Shown here: positions 15,201 through 26,594 of the stretch, in pieces
Numbering within the stretch: position 1 is the stretch's first letter
How the letters are laid out: each line of letters begins with the position of its first letter
From: Lingula anatina
Lineage: Eukaryota > Brachiopoda > Lingulata > Lingulida > Lingulidae
NCBI RefSeq assembly: GCF_001039355.2
Contig: NW_019776146.1
Span: forward strand, 201,988 to 265,987
DNA: 64,000 nt
Reading direction: 5' to 3'
The notes under the pieces: generated by a model
The model's database searches: none
What the model saw: the letters and a program-made list of their open reading frames with translations, nothing else
What the model was told of the DNA's origin: nothing
Translations under genes and position numbers: made by a program

Positions 15201-15820
15201 TTTATCCACAGTGCCTACAATACAATGTAACAAAATTCATTTCATTTTGAATACAACAGAAATTTAAACATAAGTTTTGCAGCTATCCACCTAAAGAAAA
15301 ACTATATACATATATATCATGATTACAATTCTACAGTAATAAAACTATAGTTACTATATCATGTTAATACTATGAAATGCAGTTCTCAATACAAATTGCA
15401 ATTGCAAGTCTAAATTGATGTGAAAATATTGCCTTAGTTTTAGTAAAAGTTAAAACTAGCACTCCAGTTTGAATCACTGTAAAATTTTGTCCAAAATTTA
15501 AATTTTGTTCAAAGTTATTGTGATGAACTCTAGGATATAGGATATACATGTATAGAGAGAGAGAGAGAGAGAGAGAGACTTATCTTATGAAAAAGCTGCC
15601 CATTATCATACAAGTTACATACGAGACATACAGAGCTGAACTTGCTAATAAACGAAGAGATCTAACTCCGCCAGTACATATCAGAACCGGGAGTGCTAAC
15701 GCATGAATTTTCGTGCTACGTGCTCTAGGGACATCGATCGTTCGGTTCCCGTTAATTTAAACTAACTTATATAAATTGTTAAACTTAAACTTTTTTCTCA
15801 GATGTGCAGCTCACCTCCAT
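12282..15820 (-). CDS. Kelch-repeat beta-propeller protein of the nitrile-specifier/epithiospecifier type
   Basis: Three coding exons (15820-15815, 15214-14979, 12999-12282) give 319 residues. The first codes only Met-Glu and joins in phase 0. Repeated kelch blades are visible: RSSHSLTVVGKKAFMFGGE, VLVFGGRTG, RSFHTTTSVGTKFFVFGG, RSVFGCVPVGEHHLIAFGGE and PRGWFAAAG...MLVFGG, with the paired Gly and spaced aromatic residues of the fold. The order of blades, the opening LWIKL and the late SNE...PRGW block match plant ESP/NSP/TFP proteins better than RABEPK. In plants those proteins bind Fe2+ and redirect glucosinolate breakdown. The animal substrate is unknown. The plant metal ligands E-x3-D-x3-H appear here as EVDPSDQGH: Glu and His keep their spacing, but the Asp position is Ser, with an Asp one residue later. 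Length is near that of plant ESP (about 340). A Tc1 remnant lies in the 2-kb second intron. Confidence 0.9.
13560..14400 (-). pseudogene. Decayed Tc1/mariner-family transposase in a kelch-gene intron
   Basis: Read on the minus strand, fragments in different frames carry hallmarks of a Tc1-like DDE transposase. The SEESRF...RVRVWRTAGDKY block lies near 14104-14024, DNASPHTGT near 13850-13818, and a remnant of the LNPIENVWD block with an in-frame TAG near 13745. Frames shift between blocks and stops interrupt them, so the copy is dead. The outer ends and terminal repeats were not identified. Confidence 0.7.
15555..15579. repeat. (GA)n microsatellite
   Basis: An uninterrupted GA dinucleotide run in kelch-gene intron 1. 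Confidence 0.9.
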
Positions 15821-16501
15821 CTTCCTGGATTATGCTGAAGTGTTTAACTCATACGTATAAATGAATGTATATTATATTCTATCGCTGCGTTTAGCACAGC
15901 CAAAGCGTAACTAATGGTGTCAAGGTCACAGTCTAATACGTCTGCGCCTGCGCCACGCAGATAACTCTGCGAATTTTAGATAACAGGTGGAATCTTAATT
16001 CTGTACACCCTTAATTTATTGCAATTAAGTTCTTTTTTAAACTTTAATTTGGAATATACAACAGCAAGTTTTGAATAAAAAAGACATTAAAAAGTAATGA
16101 ACTGCATTTGTAAGGAAACAAGTGACTTTATTTGTCACGTTTATTCTAATAGTGACTTAATTCATTACTGAACCAGCAGGTGCATTGTACCGGCAAGGAA
16201 AACATTTGAATAGTGACTTTATTTGTCACAGAAGCAAGTGACCTTATTTTTTTTTTTTTTTGAGACAAATGCATTGCAAATGGTAATGTTTTGAATAGTG
16301 CCTTTATATCTTACTGAACCAACAGGTGCAAATTGTAAATGAAGATCTTTGAATACTGACTTTATTTGTCGCAGAAAAATTATTTTATGGTGACCTTATT
16401 TGTCACAGAAACAGGTGACTTTATTTCGCTGTTATTTGTCACTGACAGACATGCAATGTCCCTCTATTTGTTACTCAGAAAAGATGTTGACAGTGTTCTC
16501 A
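15821..16501. other. Upstream flank of the kelch gene
   Basis: The promoter-proximal region contains no coding exon. From about 16.1 to 16.48 kb a short phrase (about GTGACTTTATTTGTCAC) recurs loosely many times, making an irregular degenerate repeat. Confidence 0.45.
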
Positions 16502-16518
16502 TTAGCAATGGCGGATTT

Positions 16519-17389
16519 TTTTTTATTGCATATCTCAAATAAGTACAGATCTCAACAAAAAATACAAAATTGGTAAATAACTAAATAAAAATCACACTCA
16601 CTCTCTCACTCACTCACTCACTCACAAAGAGACACTCAGTCATTTGCAATATATATATATATAGGTACTGTGTCATTTAAAATATATGTCAAAATATATT
16701 GATAACCTAATAGTAAAATACTTTATAATACTTAATAAGTAATATGATCTAATACAGATAAAAACAAATATGTGTTTTACTATCAAATATCGGCAGGGGA
16801 ACATACGCAGATAGAAGATATCAGTCCAGGAAGAGAGGCTGCAGCTTTTCCATTTTTCATTAAATTTATCTATTGTCATGTTTCTCAGACTTATATTTCT
16901 CTCTGCGATGTAGGCCTGTCTCCATTCTATTTTAATATTTTCTATGTTCGGGGTAATGTTTTTCATTTTAAATTTATATATAATAAATTTTGTTATGATC
17001 AGCAAACTGTTGAGCGCATTGCATTTCAAATTTGGAATTCCTAGAATTACATGTATATCAGATGCTGTTAATTGTAATACAAGTCCAGTCTTTAAAGGGA
17101 TCCAGTCTTGTATTTTTGCCCAAAGGGGAGCAATTACTTTGCACTCAATAAATAAGTGTTGAAGAGTTTCAGGGTGTTCGTTACAGAAGGAGCAGGTCTC
17201 TGTGTCTTTTATCCCAATTTTTCGTAAAAAATTATTTGTAGCTAAAATTCTTTTTGATACTCTAAATTGAAACCAGCGCAGTTTAGTATCTAAAGTACAT
17301 TGGAAAGGAATGTTATTCAAGATTTTCCACTCTTCAGCTGTGAGAGGTTCTTTAGAAAGGAGTTCCCATTTTGACATTGCATTAGTCTT
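16519..17389 (-). mobile_element. 5'-truncated non-LTR retrotransposon (LINE) with 17-bp target duplication
   Basis: An open frame at 17377-16673 (234 aa) holds the C-terminal end of a LINE reverse-transcriptase ORF. It has LRWFQFRVSKRILATNNFL followed by a zf-RVT motif (CSFCNEHPETLQHLFIEC). The insertion is bounded by direct copies of TTAGCAATGGCGGATTT at 16502-16518 and 17390-17406. The left copy runs straight into poly-T, the A-tail of a minus-strand insertion. No palm-domain motifs are present, so it is truncated at its 5' end. The long open frame suggests fairly recent insertion. A (CTCA)n tract lies near the 3' end. Confidence 0.8.
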
Positions 17390-17620
17390 TTAGCAATGGC
17401 GGATTTGGGGGGTGGGGTCAGGGGGGTCCTGATCCCTCATCCAATTTCTGAAAAAAAAATCACACCAATGGTCCCCCCTTGAAAAGAGAATTTTGACTAG
17501 CTGAATCGTAGTTCTAAACCGTAACAAATGGCACCGTTCGCCTCTAAAATACCAAAAAGGGGGCGGGGGGGAAGGGTCGGTTTCGCATCCTCGGACCCCC
17601 CTTCAAAAATCCTGGATCAC
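17390..17620. mobile_element. MITE, GGCGGATT/AATCCTGGATC family (copy 1)
   Basis: This noncoding element shares its ends and internal phrases (TTTTGACTAG, TAGTTCTAAACCGT, a GGCACCGTTCGCC-like block, then AATCCTGGATC) with copies at 19070, 23926 and 26595. The LINE above inserted into its left end. Confidence 0.65.
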
Positions 17621-17742
17621 ACGTTATTTTAAGTCATTTATTTGAATGACAGGGGTTGTTACAGCTTCATTGAGTCTGACTCTAGGTTTTGAAGATGTTT
17701 CTTTAAAAAACTATTCAAGGCTACTTTAATGCATAAATGTAT

Positions 17743-17748
17743 TTTATT
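17743..17748 (-). terminator. Candidate polyadenylation signal of clusterin-like copy A
   Basis: AATAAA on the minus strand about 360 bp after the stop. The hexamer and its surroundings are conserved at the matching place in copy B (29181-29186), which supports function. Confidence 0.45.
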
Positions 17749-18110
17749 AAGCATGCGATGGTTTTATTTTGCTCCAATTCCGCCAAATTCAAATATTCGG
17801 ATAAAAAAACGGAATCTCACTTATAAAAAAAACTAAATGCAGTCGAAACTATATAACATGGAAATGTCAAAAACATGTGTAAAAATAAGAAAAGGAAATC
17901 GGTGGCTCTAAAACGACCACGTACGTTTCCAGACTTACACTTGGATAAGAGTAACTTGTTTGCATTCATGAAAGCACGATAGTTAACCGATAGTAAATAG
18001 ACAACCACATATATAAAGTATATTGTAAAGTATATATGGAATGTAAAGTCAATATTTTGGTACAAGCACATTGGGACAAGCTCCGATGGAAATTTTGGGA
18101 ATAAGGAGGC

Positions 18111-21100
18111 CTAAGCGGTATTCTTAGCGGCCTCGGCTTTAAGGGCGGCGATGGCTCCCTCAGCAATGGCTAGTCCGGTCCCACTTAAGTCAAACATATT
18201 CATATTCTCCACATCGTAGATGACGACATTGCCAAAAAGATTAGCCTTGACACTGGCAATAGGTATAGGTGTACCGTAGGGTACTGCCTGGCCGTAGGAA
18301 ATCTGAAAGAGAATGACGAAAATTATGAAAATGAACCATCCAAAGTTCTGCAAGGACAGTTACAAGCATATATTGCACACGTTTAAAAAATTGCCAAAGC
18401 GATATTTTCTGTGTATATTTTGTCTACATATCCTGCAAAGCTACTATAAAACTCCTCAAATAAAAGTATCTGGCGTTGATCGTTCCTTCTAAAATGTACA
18501 GGAGGACATGGCGTTTTAAAAGATTAGCAGGCCATGCAGAACTAAATCATTAAATAAGTATCGAATTCAAGTGCAGAGATGAGTCAAGCAATGATTTGTG
18601 AAAATAAATTGGAGGGGGGGGGGTAAAATTCCATTTATAGTGCCTTTGAATGAACGGTGTAGGCTTAGGCCTACATCGTCTCTCGATCACCCCTTCCTTC
18701 CAAATTTTAGAAACGTACATTCTCAATCAATGAGACAGATTTATGATAACAAGACCAAGGAACAATGATTTTCAACAATGTAGGGGGGAAAAAACTTATA
18801 GTACCCTATCGTGGAATTTTCCCGCCAAATCGAATATGCCCTGGAATAACTTCTCTTACTTTTGGATTATTTCTCAATCCCTCCCTGCACTTGGACCCCA
18901 TATCTTATACCACTTTTCATCAAATAATTGAGCTCGTAACATCTCAGAAGGGAGTTTTTCTTATTTTTATTTGAAGTTTTATCCGAATTTGGAAATTAGC
19001 TGGGAGGAATATGTGGTCAAATAAATAATACTTTTGACACAGTTTCCAACCCAAATGGTATAATAAACAGAGAAGGATCCAGGATTATTTGAAGGGGGGT
19101 CCGGTTTTTAGGAATGACAGCCAACTCGCCCCCCCCCTCCCTTTGGCGTGGGATTCAGGCCAAGGGGAGGGGGGGGAGTTGGCTGTCAAAAATTTTGGTA
19201 TTTTAAAGGGCGACATTACCATTTGCTACGATTTAGAACTATGATTCAACTAGTCAAAATTCTTATTTCAAGAGGGGGCGATTCGTGTGTTTTTTTTTTC
19301 AGAAATCGAAAGGGGAGGGGGTTAGAACCCCTGCCCCCACCCCCCCCCCCCCCCCCCCCCNNNNNNNNNNNNNNNNNNNNNNNNNNNNNNNNNNNNNNNN
19401 NNNNNNNNNNNNNNNNNNNNNAAATCCGCCACTGATTAATTCGCGTTAGTTATGCGAAATACATCGTCTTTTATCAAACCAGTAAGTATCCAGTTAGATG
19501 CCCTTTACGTGTATGCAGGCAAGATAAAAATAAGCATAAAAAACAAAAATTTACAAACTATGCTACATATATATGCATGTTTTACATTTTGGAGGTTAGT
19601 TTGACAATAAGCGCAAGACAGACATTACAAACTATGCGGGGAGATACACCGTTTGCGTACAGGATAAAAAGGAACGGAATGACCAAAAGACTACCTTTTC
19701 CGCGAAGCATGTTAGGAGAGACAGTCGAGAAAGAGAGGGGGAGGTCAAAAATGTTATTTTTGCAGAATACATATTTATCTCACCTCATAAATTTCATACT
19801 TGTTTTCTTTGTACAGTGAGAGCCATCTCAAGTCACTCAAAGCCTTAAGCACGTCCTTTAGGGCGGTTTCGTATCCATCGCAGTCTGAAATAAGTCAGAT
19901 ATCTACATATACAGAATTGCTCTATAAGCTATACTATACTATACTATACTATACTATACTATACTATACTATACTATACTATACTTGCGTACGAGGTTGA
20001 AAAATGCATTCTGGATTTTAATGCCTATATAGGCCTACATAAAATCAAGAATGTTACGGATGGTATGTATAGGCCTATCTCTTGAATTTAACTTTGCTGA
20101 CAGTCAGAGATTCTTCATTATTGTGTTTTGAACAGCGATTGTTCGTGGCAGACACGAATTATTTTGAATCAAATAATTCCAACATCATTATATAAGTGCT
20201 GCCCCCTTCCCCCTGAACTTTTATTTTTATAATGATTTCCCCTTCTTGTCTATTTTCTTCCATAAAACCATGGGGTTTTCATCACGAAACTTTTTTTTTT
20301 TTTTTGGTACTAAGACAGTTGTTCCATGTTACCTCTGGTTTTCACGATGTCGCAATCGGGGCACTCAGGGATGTAATAAGAGCACGCGGCGGAGGCATTA
20401 CTCTGAAGAGCGTTGCAGGTCGGTTGTCCGGAACGACGGACTCTGTGTGCATTGGTGAGAATCTCGTACAAGTCTCGACGTCGCCCTATAATATAGAAAG
20501 GCAGGCCCCCACTCTCAAAATAGTTATTGTCAGTTCACCGTCAGTTTCCCATGTCTGTTGGGGAGAACAGTACCGCTGCCATTACTTAATTAAAATTATT
20601 ATTGTAAATAATTATTCTATCATTTTTTAAACATAGGATCTTAACACTGATATACGTCACTTTAAGAAACGTAAATCAAAATTCCATTGAAAATACGGAA
20701 GATCCCATTATCATTATTAACCAACAACACCACTATTTCATTTTCCATTACAAGTATGTTTTACATTATTAGTTCATTTGATTAAACGATAAGTAAAACT
20801 TACTTTTGCCTAAACCAAAATCAAGCTTCCCAAACAAGTTCCCCAAACTGCTTCCAATGTTACTCATTAAGTTTCCAAAATCAATATTCTTTATATTCGC
20901 AAGGCCTGATCCGATATTTTTGAAGAAGTCGCCAGTTGCATGCAGTCCCGTCTGAAACTAAAGAATAATTGAGGTAATAATATATTTTTGGTAATTCTCA
21001 TCTTAAATTAGATAACGACTTTGGCAATAAAACATATCATGGTTGCATAATTCAGTTCAATTGTGCTCAGTTCTTTACTGATTGAATAAAAATCCTATGA

Positions 21101-22556
21101 AAAAAAAGATAAATACATATTATTTATTTATTAATTTGCTATGATAGGCTGCCAAATTCTCCTTTACTGATATCTGCCGTGCTAGTGGGATACTTACACC
21201 ACCATTTGTGAAGAATTTGTCAGTTTCTGTTCCAAGATACACAAAAGGACGTTTAGCGTCTCCCACTACGAAATTTGGAAGTGATGAAGTGAAGAAGTTG
21301 GGAAGACTGCTCTCGAAGAAAACCTTTGAATCGTACAAAAACTTGTTGAAGCCCGTTGGTGAGCAGACATCCTGCGCGCTGTAATATAAAAGAAAAACAA
21401 GGCTAAAGTAAACCGAACATTATCTTAAAGGAAAAAGATTTTATTATAAAGGTTGTCCATCACTTTTCAAACGCAAATGTAGTTATACTCCGAGGACTCT
21501 TTTTTTTTCTATCATTTTCTCCCATTTTCCTTGTAATGAAAATTTGTCATTAATAATACATTGACATGAAAATTTTGATGCGGTCTTTGTTTACTTACCG
21601 AGCTTCGCACTTCTCTTTAACGCAGTCAACACAAAGTTGCGTCTTCGTTTCTACTACTTTATTACAAGAAGCGTTTACGACTTTAAACCTCTCGAGGGAG
21701 ACATTGTATGCTACTTGGTCGGCTTCTATTTGCAACATCAATATTTGAACGCCGTTACTGACATAAGCTGAAACCAAGGAAAAAAGACCCTTACAAGTAT
21801 TCGCTATTGCGTAGTGTCATTTATCAAACTAATTCTGTTCTGTCCACAGTTCTAATGGAAAGAAAAAAAGGCTAAAAGCAAGAAAATGTCCACTGCATGA
21901 TGTCATTTATAAAATTCATTCTGTTTATGGTAATGCACGCAGTTCTTGTGTAAAGAAAATATCTTCGTCAGTGTTCATCGCTTATTGTATTAACGCGGGA
22001 GATATGTTAAATGAGAAAGAGTACAATTGTCCATGATTCTATGGCTACAACATTTTGGTAGGCAAGATAAGAAAACAAATCAATTAATTAAATAAAATAG
22101 AAAAAGATGAAATACCAAACAATGCTTCAATTCATTACCGAAAAATAAATATTCTTTCTTATTTATCTTCTCTGAATTTTTAGCATCAGATTATGCTCTC
22201 TACGGAACAGTTTGTCATTTTTAAAAAGATACAGCTAATTTGAGATTGATTAGAATTGCAAGACATAGTTATGACCTGTTCTAAAAAGTTAACGCTTTTC
22301 GAAAAAAATATATAGCGGAGACCGGGGCTAGTTTGACCCCGGGGAAAGTTGCCCCCCCCCCCCCATCAATTTATGAATAAGTAACTATGGGGTAAAAGAA
22401 TTGATCACATCATTTTGTAAAGTGACCGTATCCAATAGCGCTAAGAAAGCGTCGGCAGAGTCCAAATGAAATAATTTAGCATCTTAGAGTAACTTTATTA
22501 AAGAGACTTGATGGGGGGCCAACTTACCCCGGGGTCCAACTAGTCCCGGTCTCCCC

Positions 22557-22596
<40 letters not shown>

Positions 22597-22772
22597 CTGC
22601 TTCTGAGGCCTGGGTGGATTTATCAAAGAAAGTACAAGTATAAAACACCACGTTAAATTCTAACGATTTCATACTGCCTACCTGGATAGAGGCCTGATGG
22701 TACCACCTCGCGACTGTAAGATGGCGCGAAAACTACCGCCAAAACAGCAAATAAAAATATAACTTTTCCCAT
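18111..22772 (-). CDS. Clusterin-like secreted glycoprotein, copy A
   Basis: Seven exons (22772-22682, 21767-21599, 21378-21198, 20957-20804, 20485-20333, 19884-19784, 18302-18111) encode 346 residues. A signal peptide (MGKVIFLFAVLAVVFAPSYS) opens the protein. The first cysteine cluster is C-x10-C-x2-C-x4-C-x7-C, identical in spacing to the beta chain of vertebrate clusterin. The second is C-x10-C-x6-C-x2-C-x7-C, against C-x9-C-x6-C-x2-C-x7-C in the alpha chain. Between them are a Gly/Asn/Phe-rich amphipathic region and two basic sites (KRRRR and RVRR before S). Sequons occur at NVS, NAS (before the first Cys) and NAS (before C7, where clusterin has HNST). Clusterin is an extracellular holdase chaperone and lipid carrier, cleaved into two disulfide-linked chains; the same maturation is inferred here. 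It is shorter than human clusterin (449), mainly in the middle. The exon 5 acceptor was set by phase at 20485. Confidence 0.85.
19070..19434. mobile_element. MITE, GGCGGATT family (copy 2), interrupted by assembly gap
   Basis: It begins near AGGATCCAGGATTATT and ends AAATCCGCCACTG, an inverted pair of termini, in the intron between clusterin A exons 6 and 7. The centre is lost in poly-C and the N run. Confidence 0.6.
19361..19421. other. Assembly gap (61 N)
   Basis: A run of N follows a long poly-C tract, a typical sequencing failure. Single N bases also occur at 48719 and 53733. Confidence 1.
19927..19984. repeat. (CTATA)n pentanucleotide microsatellite
   Basis: About eleven tandem CTATA units lie just upstream (in gene orientation) of clusterin A exon 6. 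The matching place in copy B has only one or two units, so the expansion followed the duplication. Confidence 0.9.
22317..22555. mobile_element. MITE with ~38-bp GC-rich terminal inverted repeats
   Basis: The left end GGAGACCGGGGCTAGTTTGA pairs with the right end TCCAACTAGTCCCGGTCTCC, and the match continues through ACCCCGGGG. The core is noncoding. It lies in clusterin A intron 1 and is absent from copy B. Confidence 0.8.
22557..22599. repeat. (AAT)n microsatellite
   Basis: A trinucleotide run next to the MITE. A shorter interrupted run is present at the same place in copy B (33288-33320). Confidence 0.9.
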
Positions 22773-22899
22773 TATAACACCTTCTTATATTTCTGTATGC
22801 CTTGTCTATTTCTCTCTCTCTGTTGTTTCGTTTACCGTTGGGTTGTATCTGTCTCTGTGTCTCTTGCCGAGTTATGTTGATAATGCAGAGAAGTAGCGC

Positions 22900-22907
22900 T
22901 TTTTATA
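22900..22907 (-). promoter_or_regulatory. TATA box of clusterin-like copy A
   Basis: The minus strand reads TATAAAAA about 130 bp before the ATG. A TATAAAAGG occupies the same place in copy B inside an otherwise partly diverged flank. Both genes therefore look like focused TATA promoters. Confidence 0.6.
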
Positions 22908-23925
22908 TGTTTCAAGATGCTCAGTCACACCTACGCACAGACCCGCCCACCTTACGGTCGAGTTTTGTTTACGACCCCGAATTTCGAGCTTTCCGGATTT
23001 CATGTGTCCCGTCCTTGCTTAGGGTAACGTCTTTTTACACGCATAGGTGAAATTAGAAGATAACCATCATTGTCATGTAGGGTTGACAGCGAGTTTTTTG
23101 TGTCAACATATCGGTGGAAAATTATCACCAGACCTTTTTTTTATTGGATCAAGTAATTCTTTTCCCACATTTAACAACTGACAACATAAAAAAGTAGTTA
23201 AAAGCACACAACTTCCATAAAGGTTATTTTTTCTTCATAATTCAGTTTAAAATTGTTTACACAGACAGGTTAATAATAGGCTCTCATAGTGCCCTTGGGT
23301 GTCTGACAATCTTGGTATCATTTATGCGTAAGAACGCACCTGGACGGCATAAGCAGCGTGCAAAATGTGGAGGTGCGTTTACCGCAGACTGACTTCTCTT
23401 TGTCGAAAGGATCAGAAGCTTTGACACCAAAGACAGATTTGATGTTTATTTTTGGAAAGCGTGTGGTCGACATTGTCTAAAAATTGTACTCAAGTCACGA
23501 CGAGTGAAGTGCCGACATAAAATGGTTCAAAGGTGGCCGAGATCGACCTAATAAGAGTGGGCGATTATGTAAATTTCCCCGGATGCTGAATGCACTTAGC
23601 AGGGAAAACAACTTAAAATTTGATTAACTCAACTCAACTCAAGGCGCAAGGAAAGCTTCTATAACTTAAATAAAAAGATCTTGCTTCTCAATCGTTCCGT
23701 GGCCCTTATTTCAGCTTTTGAATAATGTATGTGGACCTTACTTCTTTTTTTTTTACACCAAACTGTTATGGTAACAACTTTCGTCCAATTTTGTTACAAG
23801 TACAGGTAAAAAGATTTTTGCTGAGTATGTCATGGCAAGGATTTTCTCTCTCTCAGATTTAAGTTAACGTTGAAATGTTTTATATGTTCTCAACTTGAGA
23901 TTTTCTTGCGACATCTTGCATCAAC

Positions 23926-24172
23926 GTCCTGACCCCCCCCCCCTTAAAAATATATTACACCAATATTCCCATCTTGAAATTAGAGTTTTGACTACCTAAA
24001 TCATAGTTCTAAACCGTTCCAAAGGGCACTGTTTGCTCTCCAAAACACCATTTTTGTTGGGGCCGTTGAGCAGGCCCCAAACCCCACACCAAGGGGGCGA
24101 TGGTCGGCTTTGTATCCGAGGCAGATCGCTCCGGACCCCCTCCCCTTCTAATAATCCTGGATCCGCTACTCG
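23926..24172. mobile_element. MITE, GGCGGATT family (copy 3)
   Basis: It shares TTTTGACTA, TAGTTCTAAACCGTTCC and the AATAATCCTGGATCCGC end with the other copies. Its left end is blurred by poly-C. It is absent from the matching part of duplication copy B. Confidence 0.6.
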
Positions 24173-24448
24173 CCCCTTCACCTAACCCCAGCAGCTGAAG
24201 TCGCACAAACAACGGCACTGTGATGGCGTTTTGAACTATTTTATCCACGAGCGATATTTTATCCAAGAGCGAAGTAGCGGTTTGTTTGTTAAATAGGATA
24301 GTAATGTTTTTGTTTACAGTCATATCTTTGTTTCCCATCCACTTATTATCACAGGTCCTTACTAACATTTAACCAAGAAAAAATTAAACCACTTACCTCA
24401 ACCACAACACGAATGTCACCTTTAATGATAATGAGTAAGTATAGTTTT

Positions 24449-24473
24449 ATTTATTTATTTATTTATTTATTTA
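24449..24473. repeat. (TTTA)n microsatellite
   Basis: Six tandem TTTA units in the upstream flank of clusterin A. Confidence 0.85.
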
Positions 24474-24858
24474 TTATGCATAAAGTAGATTTTGACAATA
24501 AGAGAATCTGCCAATATTCCACACATAATGCAAATACATTTATTCTTTCTTCTTCCGCGCACATACGGGGGTACCTGTAAATAGTTGTACTAATTTTTAC
24601 GCTGCCTCCAGAATAACCGTCATATTTCTTTTCTTGAATCTGTTCTGAAATTGGTTTCTTTTGCTAAATTCTTCTTTTTACAAAATAGTTTGTAAAAAGT
24701 AGTTCGTATTAGACACGCTGAAGGATTCAGAAAGAAAACTTGTTTTGGAAACATGGCGTATATATTCTCTTGAAATATTTTGCAAGTAACTTCAGATTTT
24801 AGCGCTCTCTTTCGGCGTACTCACTGTTTCACACCGAGAAAAATTACAGTGCTCGATG

Positions 24859-25258
24859 ATTGACGTTTGTTTATATAACCTGCCAATCAAGCTGTTATTA
24901 CTTGACAGCAACTATCAAAACTAACTGAATTTGATTGGCACCTTGTCAATCAAAGGATGTAGGAAGCTTGAACTAAACGTGTTCGACGACTATAGTGATC
25001 CACTGTGTAATGGTTGTAATTGACGTTTGTTTATATAACCTGCCAATCAAGCTGTTGTAACTTGACAAGAACTATCAAAACTAATGAATTTGATTGGCAT
25101 CTTGTCAATCAAAGGATATTGGAGTTTTACATGTTCGGAGAGAAGAGTGTAGTAATTTTGTTTGACGTTTGTTAAAAAAACTGTCATTCATTGTCGTTGC
25201 GCTTGACAGCTTCCATCAAAGTTGAATTAGCCTGTTTGATTCATACTTGTCAATAACA
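24859..25258. repeat. Three-copy tandem repeat, ~140-160 bp period, with internal inverted phrases
   Basis: Units begin TTGACGTTTGTT at about 24859, 25020 and 25162. The first two are nearly identical for about 100 bp; the third is diverged. Each contains CTTGACAGC/AACTATCAAA and TTGATTGGCA...CTTGTCAATCAA, so a unit can fold on itself. It is not found in duplication copy B. Confidence 0.75.
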
Positions 25259-26027
25259 ATACATGTCGTAACATTCTGGAGGTAGGGGGCATTTTATTTT
25301 CTTTCTTAAAAAAAAAACGTCGGGTTTTTTATTTCAACCGAGAGACTGAAATTTAACAACGTTAATAGACACGGGTTCTTTCACGTGCGTTTTTCATTGT
25401 TCTTAAAATCAGTTGTCATTCTTTTTCTGGATATGATGTAAAATGACTATTCATGAAATGACGTTGTTGCCGATGTTTGTTGCTCCATAATTCTTTCTTT
25501 GGTGCTCGTACGAAATCGGAACTTCATATACGAACTGAACATATTACTTTAATCATACTCATGTAAAAAAATAAAACCTTGTCATTTTTTCGTGAGCTAC
25601 AGAGAGAAAAAATGCCGAGATAATGGTGTTATTGGCCAGGTAAAATTAAAAAGTACCGGGTTTCTATCTTCTTTATAGAGGGCCGGGGCAATAAGTAGCC
25701 CGTCGCTGTATATTGACAAGAGGGTGCGTGAAAACCGTTGTTTTTAGATAAACTACACGATTAAAACTGCCAATTAAAATTGAAAACAATTTTATGCAAT
25801 GCGTTAACAATCTTTCGAGCTTTAATCTATGATCTATTGTTAGTACTTCATACAAGTATTTAAAAAACTCCAAGTTTCAATAACGTGTGGAAATAAATAA
25901 AATAATAGTGGAATAAGTCGGGCTGGTTTAATCAAAGACTTGAAATTCTTGGTTTAATTTATTGAAATTGTTCGTTCAATATTATACTGTATTTCATCAG
26001 ATTGATAAACAATTACCTTTTCATTAG

Positions 26028-26030
<3 letters not shown>

Positions 26031-26105
<75 letters not shown>
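26031..26105. repeat. (TA)n microsatellite
   Basis: An uninterrupted TA run of about 75 bp. Confidence 0.95.
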
Positions 26106-26111
<6 letters not shown>

Positions 26112-26594
26112 AATGCTACGCCGTATAAGAATTAATATTTGATCGAAGAATATTTACTTGAAAGCATACTTTTTTAATCTAATTTATTTTATTTTGTTTT
26201 TAAGTAAAAACAAAATTAATTCAGCATCATCAGCATGCATCTTTGCTTTGCCTCATCTAGCATCAGCATATTCTATGATTTTTTGTCCGAAGGCGCATAT
26301 TATAATGTAATAGATTACCTGGCATGCTTTTTGCAGTTTTAAAATATTCTACGTGCAGTATATTTATGTTTCATACCGCAAATGACAATAAAAGAGAAGC
26401 TTTTTCTCTTGGTGATTTTTTTCAACTTATCCCCCCCTTTTTTTCTTTTTTGTGGGAGGGCGAACGGGTCGAAAGTTAACATTTTTGAGACCTTTCCTGC
26501 CGTGCGTAAGCACAACCAGTAAAACGCATGAATTTTGTGCTAGCCGTCACAATGAGGCCGAGACCGAAGTAAGGGCAAAACACTGCAGCCTAAG

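Noticed and set aside
20486-20560. Upstream acceptors for clusterin exon 5 (at TTTTGAG or CCCCAACAG)
   Set aside because: Both break the reading frame from exon 4. The acceptor at TATATTATAG (20486) is the only one that keeps phase in both copies.
20232-20630. 132-codon plus-strand ORF over clusterin A exon 5 (and the parallel ORF at 31315-31626)
   Set aside because: Antisense to a well-supported exon; it is conserved between copies only because the exon is.
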